Shown: positions 41,704-50,293 of the stretch, in pieces
Position numbering within the stretch: position 1 is the stretch's first letter
How the letters are laid out: each line of letters opens with the position of its first letter
DNA from: CALITV01 sp964415795
Lineage (GTDB): Bacteria; UBP6; UBA1177; JAKLFG01
DNA: 64,000 nucleotides
Direction of reading: 5' to 3'
Assembly (NCBI GenBank): GCA_964415795.1
Contig: CAYQBN010000001.1
Span: 124,001-188,000 of the forward strand
Made by a program: the position numbers and the translations under genes
Notes under the pieces: model-generated
Seen by the model: the letters and a program-made list of their open reading frames with translations, nothing else
The model's database searches: none
What the model was told of the DNA's origin: nothing

Positions 41704-42735
41704 TTAGTTGTCGGGAAGAAGATCGTCGGTGACTGTCTCGTCGGTAACTGTCTCGTCGGTGACTGTCTCGTCGGGTGTCACAGTGTCTTCATCCGGCTTC
41801 GGGCCAAGGCCGAACTCCGCCATCATCTCGTCGCAGTCCATGATGCTCTCGTCCTGCGCGAAGCAACGGCAAACATCGGTACGATAATTGGGATCGTTCG
41901 GATCGATGCCTTCGTTGAGAAGCGGAAGGAGCTCTTCCGGATCGTCAACAAGCTTGGCGTAATCCATCGCCTTCATCGTTTCGCCAACCGCCCACTCGGT
42001 GTTGTCGTCAACACAGACGAACATCGCGCCCTCGAACGCGGTCTGCTCCGCATTCATGGCCGAAATGCCGCGAATGCATTCCATACGAGTGTACTGGTTG
42101 CTGCCGTCGAGCTCGATCCACACCTCAAATACAGCAACTTGATAGGTACCTTCAACACTGACACCGGTGTAACCCTCGAGCGTCGCCTGTTCCTTCCAGC
42201 TCTTCAGATCGTCAACGACGAAGAAGATCTGGCCAGCCCAAAGCGAAGCAAGCTTATTGGTGACCGGCCACTTAAGGTTGCCCACGCTGACGCCGATGAC
42301 CGCCGGAATGGTTTCTCCCGTCGTGGTCTGCACGGAGTCAAGAAGGTACATACCGTACGAGCTTGCAAGGTTGTAGTTGGTCCCACCGATCATCGCATTG
42401 ACCTTGGCAAGGAACGCCATGTCGGGATCCTGATTGTTCACATCGTTGATGAGGCCCGACATCTTCATAGTGAAGTAAGAGGTCCACTCCGCCGGTTTCG
42501 CATCGAAGAAGGTGTCTTCGAGCTTGCACGGAGCAACCGCTTCTTCATCAGGTTCTTCTTCTACGACCACATCGGGTTCGGCTTCAACGGCGACATCCGT
42601 CACCTGATCCCCGTCGGTCGGCGTGGTATCCGTCACTTGATCCACATCGGTCTCTTCGCCATCATCGCCACCATCACACGCGACGAACGCCAGCGCAAAC
42701 ATGAGCGAAAGAACAAGCCAAAAAAGATTCTTCAT
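41704..42735 (-). CDS. Acidic lipoprotein with repeat tail
   Basis: A 343-residue lipoprotein (lipobox FVAC, C20, Asp at +2). A stalk rich in Asp, Glu, Thr and Val (21-75) leads to a globular domain (about 80-315) with a few cysteines, and the protein ends in three ETVTD repeats. No enzymatic motif was found; the domain contains TTTGETIPAVIGVS and a cysteine-rich CRCFAQDESIMDC near 300. The gene has its own promoter and its own terminator, a sign of strong single-gene expression. It could be an abundant surface or outer-membrane protein. Similar stalks occur in the surface amidohydrolase lipoprotein of this window. Confidence 0.8.
   Translation of the reverse strand: MKNLFWLVLSLMFALAFVACDGGDDGEETDVDQVTDTTPTDGDQVTDVAVEAEPDVVVEEEPDEEAVAPCKLEDTFFDAKPAEWTSYFTMKMSGLINDVNNQDPDMAFLAKVNAMIGGTNYNLASSYGMYLLDSVQTTTGETIPAVIGVSVGNLKWPVTNKLASLWAGQIFFVVDDLKSWKEQATLEGYTGVSVEGTYQVAVFEVWIELDGSNQYTRMECIRGISAMNAEQTAFEGAMFVCVDDNTEWAVGETMKAMDYAKLVDDPEELLPLLNEGIDPNDPNYRTDVCRCFAQDESIMDCDEMMAEFGLGPKPDEDTVTPDETVTDETVTDETVTDDLLPDN
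41725..41769 (-). repeat. 15-base tandem repeat, three copies
   Basis: Three copies of a 15-base unit at the 3' end of the acidic lipoprotein gene, encoding ETVTD three times. The copies differ by one base, which suggests recent expansion. Confidence 0.85.
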
Positions 42736-42795
42736 CTCTCATCCTCCTGAGATATCGGTTGGTAAAGATGCTTGGTTCATCATAACCAAAAAGGG

Positions 42796-42823
42796 AGTCT
42801 AACAAAGAAAAAACCATTGTCAA
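42796..42823 (-). promoter_or_regulatory. Promoter of the acidic lipoprotein gene
   Basis: On the minus strand TTGACA (42823-42818), 16-base spacer, TAGACT (42801-42796). A perfect 6-base inverted repeat, TTGGTT/AACCAA (42772-42789), overlaps the expected start region and could be an operator or a 5' mRNA hairpin. Confidence 0.75.
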
Positions 42824-42855
42824 GTCTTGAGGCAACAATCTTTTAGAACAACCTG

Positions 42856-43728
42856 TCACCGATGAAGTATTTTTTTGGGGAAGAATAGTGCGGCGTTACG
42901 GAAGAGAAGAGGAAACACCCTCTTCCGATAGAGAAAGAAAAGGAGAGGGAATGTCCGTTCACAGCCGAGGAGACCCTGTCCTTTCCGCTCAATGCGAGAA
43001 AAGACTGGGTGGATGATGAAGTCGGCTGGAGTCACGACCGGATGTTCGAAGAAGGTGTAGAGAAGAAACAGCATGAGATCGTACCACCGCTCGACCCGGA
43101 AGGCGCGGCAGGTTTCTCGAAAGACCGCGATGTCGCCGAACGAGGCGAGCATGACGCTGAACTCGGCCAGATGACGCGGTTCGATGCGGCGATAGTGGAG
43201 GAGATCGCCGATATGGTGCAGGAGACAGAGAAGGAGGGCATGTGCGAAACGGGGGACCGCTACCGGCATCCCGGAGACAAATACTGTCTCCGCTTCGTCG
43301 AACACCGGCCTGAAGTCGACGAGCGGGACGAGGAGCAGGTTGCGCTTGATCTCGACCGTAGTGTGTTCCGTGACGAACGCGATATCGGCAGCGAGGAACG
43401 ATCGCATCTCCAACCAGCGTTCCATGACCGGGTGCCATGCCGGATTTTCCCTGATGAGAGCGGGGAGTTTGCGAAAGTCGGCGAGAGATACCAGAAGATC
43501 TATGTCCACCATCGGGCGAATGCCGGGCAGGTCGCGGTAGAGCGTTTGAACGAGATACATCCCTTTGATAGGGATCGGGTGGAGTCCCCTCTCTTTAAGA
43601 TGATTCGATACGGAAAAAAAGGCCTTTTCCTTTACGATGTTCTGAGCGAGATTGTGCCGGTAGCGTATCGCGAGCGGTTCAGGAAGACGCTCCGGTTCAC
43701 CATTCGTCTCACGGAGCGCCGTCATCAT
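42856..43728 (-). CDS. NTP_transf_5-type nucleotidyltransferase-like protein
   Basis: A 290-residue protein with the look of the uncharacterised nucleotidyltransferase family NTP_transf_5: an N-terminal helix bundle, then PIKGMYLVQTLYRDLPGIRP (K55, G56) and the metal pair DID in MVDIDLLVS (D75, D77). The C-terminal half is helical and basic. This family occurs near polysaccharide and peptide gene clusters, but no substrate is established. It lies 93 bases after the NTF2-like lipoprotein gene behind the T2SS operon. Start ATG at 43728; the next codon is also ATG. Confidence 0.75.
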   Translation of the reverse strand: MMTALRETNGEPERLPEPLAIRYRHNLAQNIVKEKAFFSVSNHLKERGLHPIPIKGMYLVQTLYRDLPGIRPMVDIDLLVSLADFRKLPALIRENPAWHPVMERWLEMRSFLAADIAFVTEHTTVEIKRNLLLVPLVDFRPVFDEAETVFVSGMPVAVPRFAHALLLCLLHHIGDLLHYRRIEPRHLAEFSVMLASFGDIAVFRETCRAFRVERWYDLMLFLLYTFFEHPVVTPADFIIHPVFSRIERKGQGLLGCERTFPLLFFLYRKRVFPLLFRNAALFFPKKILHR

Positions 43729-43821
43729 CCGAAGATAGTCGTCCCCTGCCGCTTCTTTGAAGGGAGCACGAACGGTGAGATCGGGGATGACGAGACGCAG
43801 GGGTTCCTCCCTCCCGGTCGT

Positions 43822-44334
43822 TTACAATCCCGAAACGATCTTCCAGCCCGAGGCCTCCTTGCGAAGCACCATCTGGTTGACATCGCTCTCCTTGAGCCAC
43901 TTCTCGCCGGCAGGGTTGAGCGAAGAGGTCTCTCCGGGTGGGACTCGACGATCGGTCTTGAGGCGCACTTCGTAGTAGTAGAGTATCTTCGCGGTCTGGC
44001 CGTCATCGGAAAGGATCATGTCCTTTACGATGAAAACGAGGTTGAGCGCCTTGATGTCGTCGTAGTTCTTGGAACGCAGAAACTGGGTAACGGCAGTGTA
44101 GTCCACATCGTCGCTGGCATCATCGGAGCCGTTGTGATCGAGGTAATGCTCCGAGATGAGCGATATGATCTTGTCGGCGTCCTTCGCCTTGAGCGCCTCA
44201 ACATACTTGAAAAAGACCTCGAGTACCGCCCGATTCTCCGGCGTGTCAGGGATGTCGGTTCCCGGTATCGGCGCTGTGGCGCATGAAATAAGGAACATAA
44301 ACAGACCGCCTAGCAGCATGGTTGCGCTCTTCAT
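43822..44334 (-). CDS. Small NTF2/SnoaL-like lipoprotein
   Basis: A 170-residue lipoprotein (lipobox LISC, C18). After a Pro-rich linker the region from about 33 looks like an NTF2-like fold: AVLEVFFKYVEALKAKDADK, then beta strands ending in LRKEASGWKIVSGL. Such domains often bind small ligands or support secretion. Its ATG overlaps the gspN stop (ATGA), so it belongs to the T2SS transcript. A role as T2SS-associated lipoprotein is inferred only from position. Confidence 0.75.
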   Translation of the reverse strand: MKSATMLLGGLFMFLISCATAPIPGTDIPDTPENRAVLEVFFKYVEALKAKDADKIISLISEHYLDHNGSDDASDDVDYTAVTQFLRSKNYDDIKALNLVFIVKDMILSDDGQTAKILYYYEVRLKTDRRVPPGETSSLNPAGEKWLKESDVNQMVLRKEASGWKIVSGL

Positions 44335-45590
44335 GGATTATCCTCCGTTTCTTTGGTAGAATCTTTCGCTGTTTCTTCTTTCGTAGCGGACCTAGTTTCT
44401 GTCGTTTCCTTCGAGGTCGGCGCTTCTTTCGTCGTTTCCTTCGCGTCTTCCTTCGCCGTGCCTTTGTCAGGCTCCTCCGTTCTTACCTTTTCCTCGCTCG
44501 ACGCCTTTCCTTTCGGCGGTTCCGGCGACGAAAATGCCTCTGAGCCCAAAGACCTGCTGGGACGATCGTCTCTCTTTTCGTCACGATCCTTTCTCCGCGC
44601 CGCACCTTTTTCGCGTTCTTTCCCCGAGGATCGAGAGGAACGGACCGAGGCGGTATCCCGGCGAACGGCGGGATTCTGTACCGTGCCCGTTATCTTGATG
44701 GCATAGGTATCGTTGGCTCCCTTGAAGCGGGAAAGAGCCAACTCGAGAAGCGACAGGTCCTTCAAGGCGCCGCTTCGTTTTTCCTCGATGTGAGCCGATA
44801 GTTCGAGCCGCGAGCTCTTGTAATTCGGAGCGTTGAGGGTAACCTTACCGGTCACTTCGAGAAGAAGATCGCCTTCGGCACGGAGATCCTCGATCTCGAG
44901 CTTGCCTTCCTTCGTTTCGGCTCGAATGACCACTTCCCCAAGGCTTACCGGCTTACCAAGCGTGAGACCGTAGACGACACCGCCTAGTCTCACCCCCTCG
45001 GCGCGCAGGTCAATCGCCGCTGACGCCTTTTTTTGCTCTTCACAGAACTCCGCCTTACCGTCGAGTGTCCCTTCAAGTTCGACCTCCGGCCAGATGACAC
45101 GGAGAACCGTGAGTGGCGCGGTGCGGGCTTTGATCTCCGCACAAAAATCATCTCCCGGATCATACGAGAATCTCAAGGCGCCATCTGTCCCATCGATGTC
45201 CTCAAGGTTGACCGTGGCGGCAAGCACCCCACGAAGGAGAGGTAACAGACGCGGTGACAGCGACAGCTCCCCAACGGTCAGGAGTTCTTTTCCCTCCGTG
45301 CTACTTATGACGACATCGTCAAGCGTCACGGATCCGAACGGCGAATATCCGACACCACCGGCGGACACGGTAAATCCGCGCGAGGCGGCAAGTCCCCGTA
45401 TCTTTCCCAGCACCACCTCGTCGGACACGAATAAGGTGAGCGCAAGATAGAGCCCTAGCATCGAGGCGGTACCGACGAAGATCGCCCCCCGCACGAAAGA
45501 GGAAATCCGCCCTTCCGCAAGGAACCACGAAACGAGCGGGTTGAGGACCGCCGCGCCGCGCCGGAGGAGATGTACTAGTTTCTCTTTCAT
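44331..45590 (-). CDS. gspN: Type II secretion protein GspN
   Basis: A 419-residue protein with an N-terminal membrane segment (about 35-55) and a periplasmic domain with the repeating beta-rich pattern of GspN (VTLDDVVISSTEGKELLTVGELSLSPRLLPLLRG and similar). GspN occurs in the deltaproteobacterial-type T2SS and belongs with AsmA-like proteins. The C-terminal 90 residues are a charged Ser/Lys/Glu/Thr tract without fold. It starts right after the gspM stop (ATGA-type overlap) and ends overlapping the NTF2-like lipoprotein gene. Confidence 0.85.
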   Translation of the reverse strand: MKEKLVHLLRRGAAVLNPLVSWFLAEGRISSFVRGAIFVGTASMLGLYLALTLFVSDEVVLGKIRGLAASRGFTVSAGGVGYSPFGSVTLDDVVISSTEGKELLTVGELSLSPRLLPLLRGVLAATVNLEDIDGTDGALRFSYDPGDDFCAEIKARTAPLTVLRVIWPEVELEGTLDGKAEFCEEQKKASAAIDLRAEGVRLGGVVYGLTLGKPVSLGEVVIRAETKEGKLEIEDLRAEGDLLLEVTGKVTLNAPNYKSSRLELSAHIEEKRSGALKDLSLLELALSRFKGANDTYAIKITGTVQNPAVRRDTASVRSSRSSGKEREKGAARRKDRDEKRDDRPSRSLGSEAFSSPEPPKGKASSEEKVRTEEPDKGTAKEDAKETTKEAPTSKETTETRSATKEETAKDSTKETEDNP

Positions 45591-46126
45591 TTTTCCGAGG
45601 CCTCCTTAATCGTGGCGACAACGAGCGTCACTTCGTAGTTCTTGCCGTCAAAGCGCTTTTTGATGGCAAGGGATTCGACGAACACAAGACGCGCCTTGTT
45701 CTCGAGGGCGTAAAGGAAACTCATGAGCGTCGGCATGTCTATAGCACGGATGCCGACCTCGATCATCTCTTTGAGGAACTCCCCTTTCTTCTCCGCCTTG
45801 AGTTCCTTTATCGTCGAGATCTCGACGCCGAACGCTTCCCGTACACCGTTGAGATAGCTGTTGAGGTTGGTCTGATTCATCTGCACGGCGAGAGAGAACT
45901 GATTCTCGCGCTCGCGGGCTCGGAGGAAATGGTCCCGATACCCCTCTATCTTGGCAAGGAGGTTCGCCCGTTCTTCGAGATCGGCACGCCGCGACCCTAC
46001 AGCATTGTTGAAGATCAGATAGACACCCGCGAAGAGGAACAGCGCCGCGAGACAGCCGAACGCGACGAGTATGCCCTTCTCGCGCGAAGAGAGGCCTTCC
46101 ACATAAGCGACGATGCGTTCTTTCAT
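45587..46126 (-). CDS. gspM: Type II secretion protein GspM
   Basis: A 179-residue protein with one membrane segment (about 17-38, SREKGILVAFGCLAALFLF) and a coiled-coil to ferredoxin-like periplasmic domain, as in GspM. It binds GspL in the inner-membrane platform. The ATG at 46126 overlaps the gspL stop and has GGGAGG upstream; the frame open to 46141 is longer by five codons without support. Its stop overlaps the gspN start by 4 bases. Confidence 0.85.
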   Translation of the reverse strand: MKERIVAYVEGLSSREKGILVAFGCLAALFLFAGVYLIFNNAVGSRRADLEERANLLAKIEGYRDHFLRARERENQFSLAVQMNQTNLNSYLNGVREAFGVEISTIKELKAEKKGEFLKEMIEVGIRAIDMPTLMSFLYALENKARLVFVESLAIKKRFDGKNYEVTLVVATIKEASEK

Positions 46127-47733
46127 AGTTCTTCCTCCCACGGGACGGTATCTTTATGACGATCGCCGGGAAGCGGCCGTGTCACTGGAGAAACCGGCGG
46201 TTTCGCGCTCGGAAGAACCGATGGTGCCGGCGGTGAAGCGATGGCGGATCCCTCTCCCGGCGTTTCTCCGGAGATGTCCTTTTTCTCCTTCTCCTTCTCC
46301 TTCTCCTTCTCCTTCTCCTTTTTCTCTTTTCGCGCCTGCTCTTTCACGCTCTTTTTCTGGAACAGAAATCCGACGCCGAAAGAGCTTTTGCCGCCACGGG
46401 TCGTGATCTGCCCTTTATTGAGTTCGCTCACATAGTCGAGGTTCTCGAGGTTCTCCAGCATCGTGTTTATGTGCTCGAGAGAGTCGGCCTCGCCGGAAAG
46501 ACGCACTTTGCCGTCTTTGACCGAGAATTCGCGCACCTCGATGGAACTCCCCTCGAATGCGGCGGCGGGAAAAACCTGCTCCATGACGAACACCGCAGAA
46601 TAGGGATACAGTTTTTTGTCGCTCTTGGCGTCCCCTTTTCCTTCAATGGTCTTCATCATGGTCGAGAAGGCCTGTCGAAGAGAGGGGTACTCCTTTCCGA
46701 GTATCTCTTTGGTGACTTGCCTCCCCCGCTCGTCGAGCGCATCGAGGGCCCGATCAAGCTTCCAGAGGCGCACCTCGAACGCGGCGATCATGAAAATGAG
46801 TCCAAGGATGAAAAACGTTGCGACGAGAGCGATCCGCCGTCTCAAGAAAACGGTTCCGCCACGGTAGGTGAACGGTCCTCGGGCAAGGTTCGGCTTCTCG
46901 TGCATCTCGGTGCGTTCGGCCACGAGATCGAGGCTCGCGTCCGCGGGAACCACGACGGCACCGGGGAGTACCGCCGTGAAGATCTTCTCCGCGTTGCCCG
47001 GTAAACGATCGGCGACAAAAAGGGTCGTCGGCTCGCTACGGCGCAGATAGGGCGCGCACTCGGCAAGGAGCGTGCGGAAAAAACGCTCCGCCGCTTTGCG
47101 AAGAAGGAGCTCGTCCTCGGAAAGCGCCGGCGGATCGGAAAGGTCTCGCGACGAAGCGAGTATCTGAAGCACCTCGTCGTCGCTTCGTCCGTGACCGAGC
47201 GCCTCGCGCATCTGGGCAACGAGCTGGGTGATCCCGCCGGTTCGCACTACCTGACCGTCGGCATCGGCAAAGGTCACGGTATCATCGTCGAGGAAAAGTG
47301 TCTGCCCTTCGGGGGAAGCGAGCGCCGTTTCCGGGAAAAGCGCCCTCACCCGACCGGCAGAAAAAGCAGCGGCGCGGTCAAGGAGGGATCGGAGACGATC
47401 TATGGTGGCGAGATACACCGGCGTCCTGCCGTCGGGAAGAGCCGCGCCGGTGTCGAACACCACCTCGTCAGACTTGAACGGTGTGGCCGTCTCTATGTCC
47501 TGTCGGATGATCTTTTCGAGATCACTCCGGCGGACCGGCGGGTATTCCCCGCCGAAACGAAGCACCTCGGCGGCCGGCACCACGACATCGAAATGATCGC
47601 ATGCCGCAAGCTCGCGCGCCGCTTCCTCGAACGAGACGACCGTGAAACGACGCGCCACGGCACGGTTGTATTCTTTGGTGTAACTGCACGCGATCACTCG
47701 ATCTTTCTGAATTCTGCACACTGCATACCGCAT
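46123..47733 (-). CDS. gspL: Type II secretion protein GspL
   Basis: A 536-residue protein: a cytoplasmic actin-like domain with IRQDIETATPFKSDEVVF (about 90-110), a membrane segment (about 330-350, RRIALVATFFILGLIFM), a periplasmic ferredoxin-like domain and a long low-complexity end. It ties the GspE ATPase to the membrane. The (Lys-Glu)6 tract near residue 480 is written as six copies of AAGGAG, identical to a Shine-Dalgarno sequence. The end carries a Pro/Ser-rich tail. The gene lies 11 bases after gspK and overlaps gspM. Confidence 0.87.
   Translation of the reverse strand: MRYAVCRIQKDRVIACSYTKEYNRAVARRFTVVSFEEAARELAACDHFDVVVPAAEVLRFGGEYPPVRRSDLEKIIRQDIETATPFKSDEVVFDTGAALPDGRTPVYLATIDRLRSLLDRAAAFSAGRVRALFPETALASPEGQTLFLDDDTVTFADADGQVVRTGGITQLVAQMREALGHGRSDDEVLQILASSRDLSDPPALSEDELLLRKAAERFFRTLLAECAPYLRRSEPTTLFVADRLPGNAEKIFTAVLPGAVVVPADASLDLVAERTEMHEKPNLARGPFTYRGGTVFLRRRIALVATFFILGLIFMIAAFEVRLWKLDRALDALDERGRQVTKEILGKEYPSLRQAFSTMMKTIEGKGDAKSDKKLYPYSAVFVMEQVFPAAAFEGSSIEVREFSVKDGKVRLSGEADSLEHINTMLENLENLDYVSELNKGQITTRGGKSSFGVGFLFQKKSVKEQARKEKKEKEKEKEKEKEKKDISGETPGEGSAIASPPAPSVLPSAKPPVSPVTRPLPGDRHKDTVPWEEEL
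46285..46320 (-). repeat. AAGGAG hexamer repeat inside gspL
   Basis: Six perfect copies of a 6-base unit (CTCCTT on the plus strand, AAGGAG on the coding strand). It encodes Lys-Glu repeats and resembles a string of Shine-Dalgarno sites, so it may slow ribosomes or cause slippage by whole codons. Confidence 0.9.
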
Positions 47734-47744
47734 GGGATCCTCTG

Positions 47745-48941
47745 TTACCCTTCTCGATAGAAATAGATGTTGAAATTCTTGTCGCTCACCAGTTCTATGA
47801 ACGCCTCGACGCCATTCTTCTCGCCGCGTACCCGGATACGGTAGAAACTGCCATCCACCGAAAGCTGACTTGCCGCCCCTGGTTCCAGCTCGACCCCTTC
47901 GTCCCGAAGGAGGGCGAGAAAGTCGTCCACCTTCGAGAAGCCCTCTTTCGCCCGCTGGGCGAGCACCTTGCCGAGCAGTTCCCGCATGAGATCCTCGTTG
48001 TAGAAAATGCCGAGGGTCTTGTCCTTCGCATAACTGCGGATGACCGCCTCGAGGATGACCGGATGCGCCTTGTTGAGGTTGATGCGGCCGCTCGAGTAGA
48101 TGGTGATATACGGTGCAAGGAGCCGGAAGACGACATCGGTCACGCCATAGACCATTCGCAGTTCTTCGATGGTGTCGAAGCGGGCGTTCTTGACGCCGAA
48201 CTTGGGGATAAAATCATCGTAGAGCGAGCGTTCGTCGCCGCCGATGAGATAGCGTTCGTCGTCGCCGTCCACCCAGTCGGCGATGTTCGCGATGAGTTCT
48301 TCGCGCGTCACGAACTCGGGGCGGCTCGTGTTCTCGAGAAAGAGGAAGTCGTACACCTCCGGCTCGACGATGCCCCAGAGCATCCGGGCCACTCCCTGTT
48401 TGGCGGCGCTATCGAGCAGGTTGACATTTATCTTGGTATCTTCGTTCTCGAACTCGAGCGCGAAGTCGCCGGGAAAGTCGAAGAGCGGATCACCCTCCTC
48501 GAGCAGTGGCGTGACGGCGCCCTCCTCTTTTTGCCCACCTTCTTTTCCTTCGCCTGCCGAAGAGCCTCCTGCGACGACCTCACCGACATCAACGAACGGC
48601 CCTGCGGTAAAGCCGCGCAAAATCCGGGTATCGAAGGGAATGATGTCCCATATCTCGAACCGCTGGATGCCGAGGTTCTTGAGAAAGCTCGACTGGAGGA
48701 GGTTCTCGACCTGTTTCTGGAGATCGAAGACGACCGCCGCGAAGGCGAGGCCCGATCGGGCGAGCGCCTGTGCTTCGGCCTTTCGTTTATAGTTCATCGC
48801 GAGTTCGAACTCGGTGCGCGCCTCGTAGTTCATGTCAGTCACCACCGGTAGCATGACGGCGATCATGACGACGACGAGCAGGAGCGCCACGCCGCGCGGC
48901 CGGCGCATCTCGTTCGACAATATGGCGCACATCCTTTTCAT
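47745..48941 (-). CDS. gspK: Type II secretion pseudopilin GspK
   Basis: A 398-residue minor pseudopilin with a prepilin-like N-terminus: PRG followed by VALLLVVVMIAVMLPVV, where the usual Glu at +5 is missing as typical for GspK. A long helical domain follows, with the repeat-bearing INVNLLDSAAKQGVARML part of the GspK alpha-domain and INLNKAHPVILEAVIRSYA typical of helix-hairpin-helix regions in this family. GspK caps the pseudopilus tip. The ATG at 48941 has AGGG 6 bases upstream; ATG 48947 has none. It overlaps no gene and follows gspJ closely. Confidence 0.87.
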   Translation of the reverse strand: MKRMCAILSNEMRRPRGVALLLVVVMIAVMLPVVTDMNYEARTEFELAMNYKRKAEAQALARSGLAFAAVVFDLQKQVENLLQSSFLKNLGIQRFEIWDIIPFDTRILRGFTAGPFVDVGEVVAGGSSAGEGKEGGQKEEGAVTPLLEEGDPLFDFPGDFALEFENEDTKINVNLLDSAAKQGVARMLWGIVEPEVYDFLFLENTSRPEFVTREELIANIADWVDGDDERYLIGGDERSLYDDFIPKFGVKNARFDTIEELRMVYGVTDVVFRLLAPYITIYSSGRINLNKAHPVILEAVIRSYAKDKTLGIFYNEDLMRELLGKVLAQRAKEGFSKVDDFLALLRDEGVELEPGAASQLSVDGSFYRIRVRGEKNGVEAFIELVSDKNFNIYFYREG

Positions 48942-48949
48942 CGCCATCC

Positions 48950-49603
48950 CTAGAAAGTGAACGGTTTCTGCATCTTGATATCGACGATCGTCTCGATCCG
49001 CTCTTCGGGACGATCGCCATCGGCATCGTTCACGAACAGCGTTATCTTCACCTTCGGCGGCAAGGTATCGGCGCGGTCGGTCGCCTCGCTGTCCCAGACG
49101 CGGATCCACTCGCGGTCATCGGCGTCCCAGTATTCGAAGATGATCGCCTTGAATCCCGAAAGGATCGGGAACACATTGCCTCCCTTTTCAGGGAAGCCGT
49201 CCACCCACCCGCTTTCGCGACGCATGAGCACCGTTTCGCCGTCCTTCGTATCGCCGTAGTATTCGACCTCCGCCTGATCACACTCCTTTCCCGAGGCGCG
49301 CATCTTCACATGGTTGAGCGTTGTGAAGGTGAGATGGGATACCGGCGCGTCCTCGAGACCGCGGAAGATCGTGACATGCGTTTCCTCAGGCGTTCCTCGG
49401 TTGCGAGTGAGATACGCGTTCTGGATGTCGCGCCTCATGAGATCGAGCGCAAGATAGACGCGCCGCAGGTGCTCGCTCCGTTCCCTGATGCGACTTCTGC
49501 CCTCGAGAAGGTTGGAGAACGAGAAATAGACGCTCGTCATGAGGAACGCGAGGATCGCCGTCGCGGTAAGGACCTCGATGAGGGTAAAGCCCCGTCGGTT
49601 CAT
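48950..49603 (-). CDS. gspJ: Type II secretion pseudopilin GspJ
   Basis: A 217-residue minor pseudopilin. The prepilin cleavage site is RRG followed by FTLIEVLTATAIL, with Glu at +5. The rest is beta-rich with a Gly/Asp-rich loop (DRADTLPPKVKITLFVND) and matches GspJ size. The ATG at 49603 has GGGGAGG 6 bases upstream; the frame open to 49711 lies in gspI. It overlaps gspI by 4 bases. GspJ, I and K form the tip complex of the pseudopilus. Confidence 0.88.
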   Translation of the reverse strand: MNRRGFTLIEVLTATAILAFLMTSVYFSFSNLLEGRSRIRERSEHLRRVYLALDLMRRDIQNAYLTRNRGTPEETHVTIFRGLEDAPVSHLTFTTLNHVKMRASGKECDQAEVEYYGDTKDGETVLMRRESGWVDGFPEKGGNVFPILSGFKAIIFEYWDADDREWIRVWDSEATDRADTLPPKVKITLFVNDADGDRPEERIETIVDIKMQKPFTF

Positions 49604-50292
49604 CGGGAACCTCCCCCCGGCAGTTGGAGGAAACCGGGGCCGCCACCCGGCAGCGGACGCGCGGCAGGGTGGGGCGTTCCCGGGGTTCCCTCCGGCGGCG
49701 TGTTGAACCACTTTTGGGGACCGCCCGGTCGCTGGCTACCGCCCGGCTGGATCGCGCCGCCGCTCTGCTGGAACTCCCGTATCCCCTGATCGGCGGGGAT
49801 GAAGAGCACGAAGGTCACCCGCTCCGACTCGCGTTTTCCCTCGCCCCACCACACCTCGATCGTCAGTTTGCGTATCTTTTCCTTGATGAAGTCCTCTATC
49901 ATCGACTTCGCGCCGGAGAGCAGATCGGCCGCCTGTCCCTGATCGGTCTCGCCCGCCTCGCCGGTCGCGACCGTTCCGCCCACATCGGGAAGCGGGATGT
50001 GCACCCGCTTGATGCTGTAGCGCCACTTGAAACCCTGATACGCCTTTTCCTCGAATTCTCCTTCCTCCTCCTTGTCGGCGGTCGGGATGCCGTCCTTCTT
50101 TATCATCTCTTCGACATCGTGCATCTTGATCCGTGCCAGTTCGGTACCGAGGTAGATAGATGCGACACGCTCGGTATAATAGTAACTGTGAGAGACGATG
50201 CGTGTCACCGCGATGAGCAGCCCCGCGAGTATCGTGATGGCTGCCATCACCTCGAGAAGCGAGAAACCGCGCATATCCAACATCGGCGCCAT
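49600..50292 (-). CDS. gspI: Type II secretion pseudopilin GspI
   Basis: A 230-residue minor pseudopilin, longer than the usual 125 residues because of a Gly/Pro-rich C-terminal end (about 180-230) of low complexity. The prepilin site is MRG followed by FSLLEVMAAITIL (Glu at +5). The start ATG at 50292 has GAGGGG upstream and gives a short leader; ATG 50274 directly at MRG is an alternative. It follows gspH with one base between and overlaps gspJ. The tail is unusual and not part of the known GspI fold. Confidence 0.84.
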   Translation of the reverse strand: MAPMLDMRGFSLLEVMAAITILAGLLIAVTRIVSHSYYYTERVASIYLGTELARIKMHDVEEMIKKDGIPTADKEEEGEFEEKAYQGFKWRYSIKRVHIPLPDVGGTVATGEAGETDQGQAADLLSGAKSMIEDFIKEKIRKLTIEVWWGEGKRESERVTFVLFIPADQGIREFQQSGGAIQPGGSQRPGGPQKWFNTPPEGTPGTPHPAARPLPGGGPGFLQLPGGGSR

Positions 50293-50293
50293 C

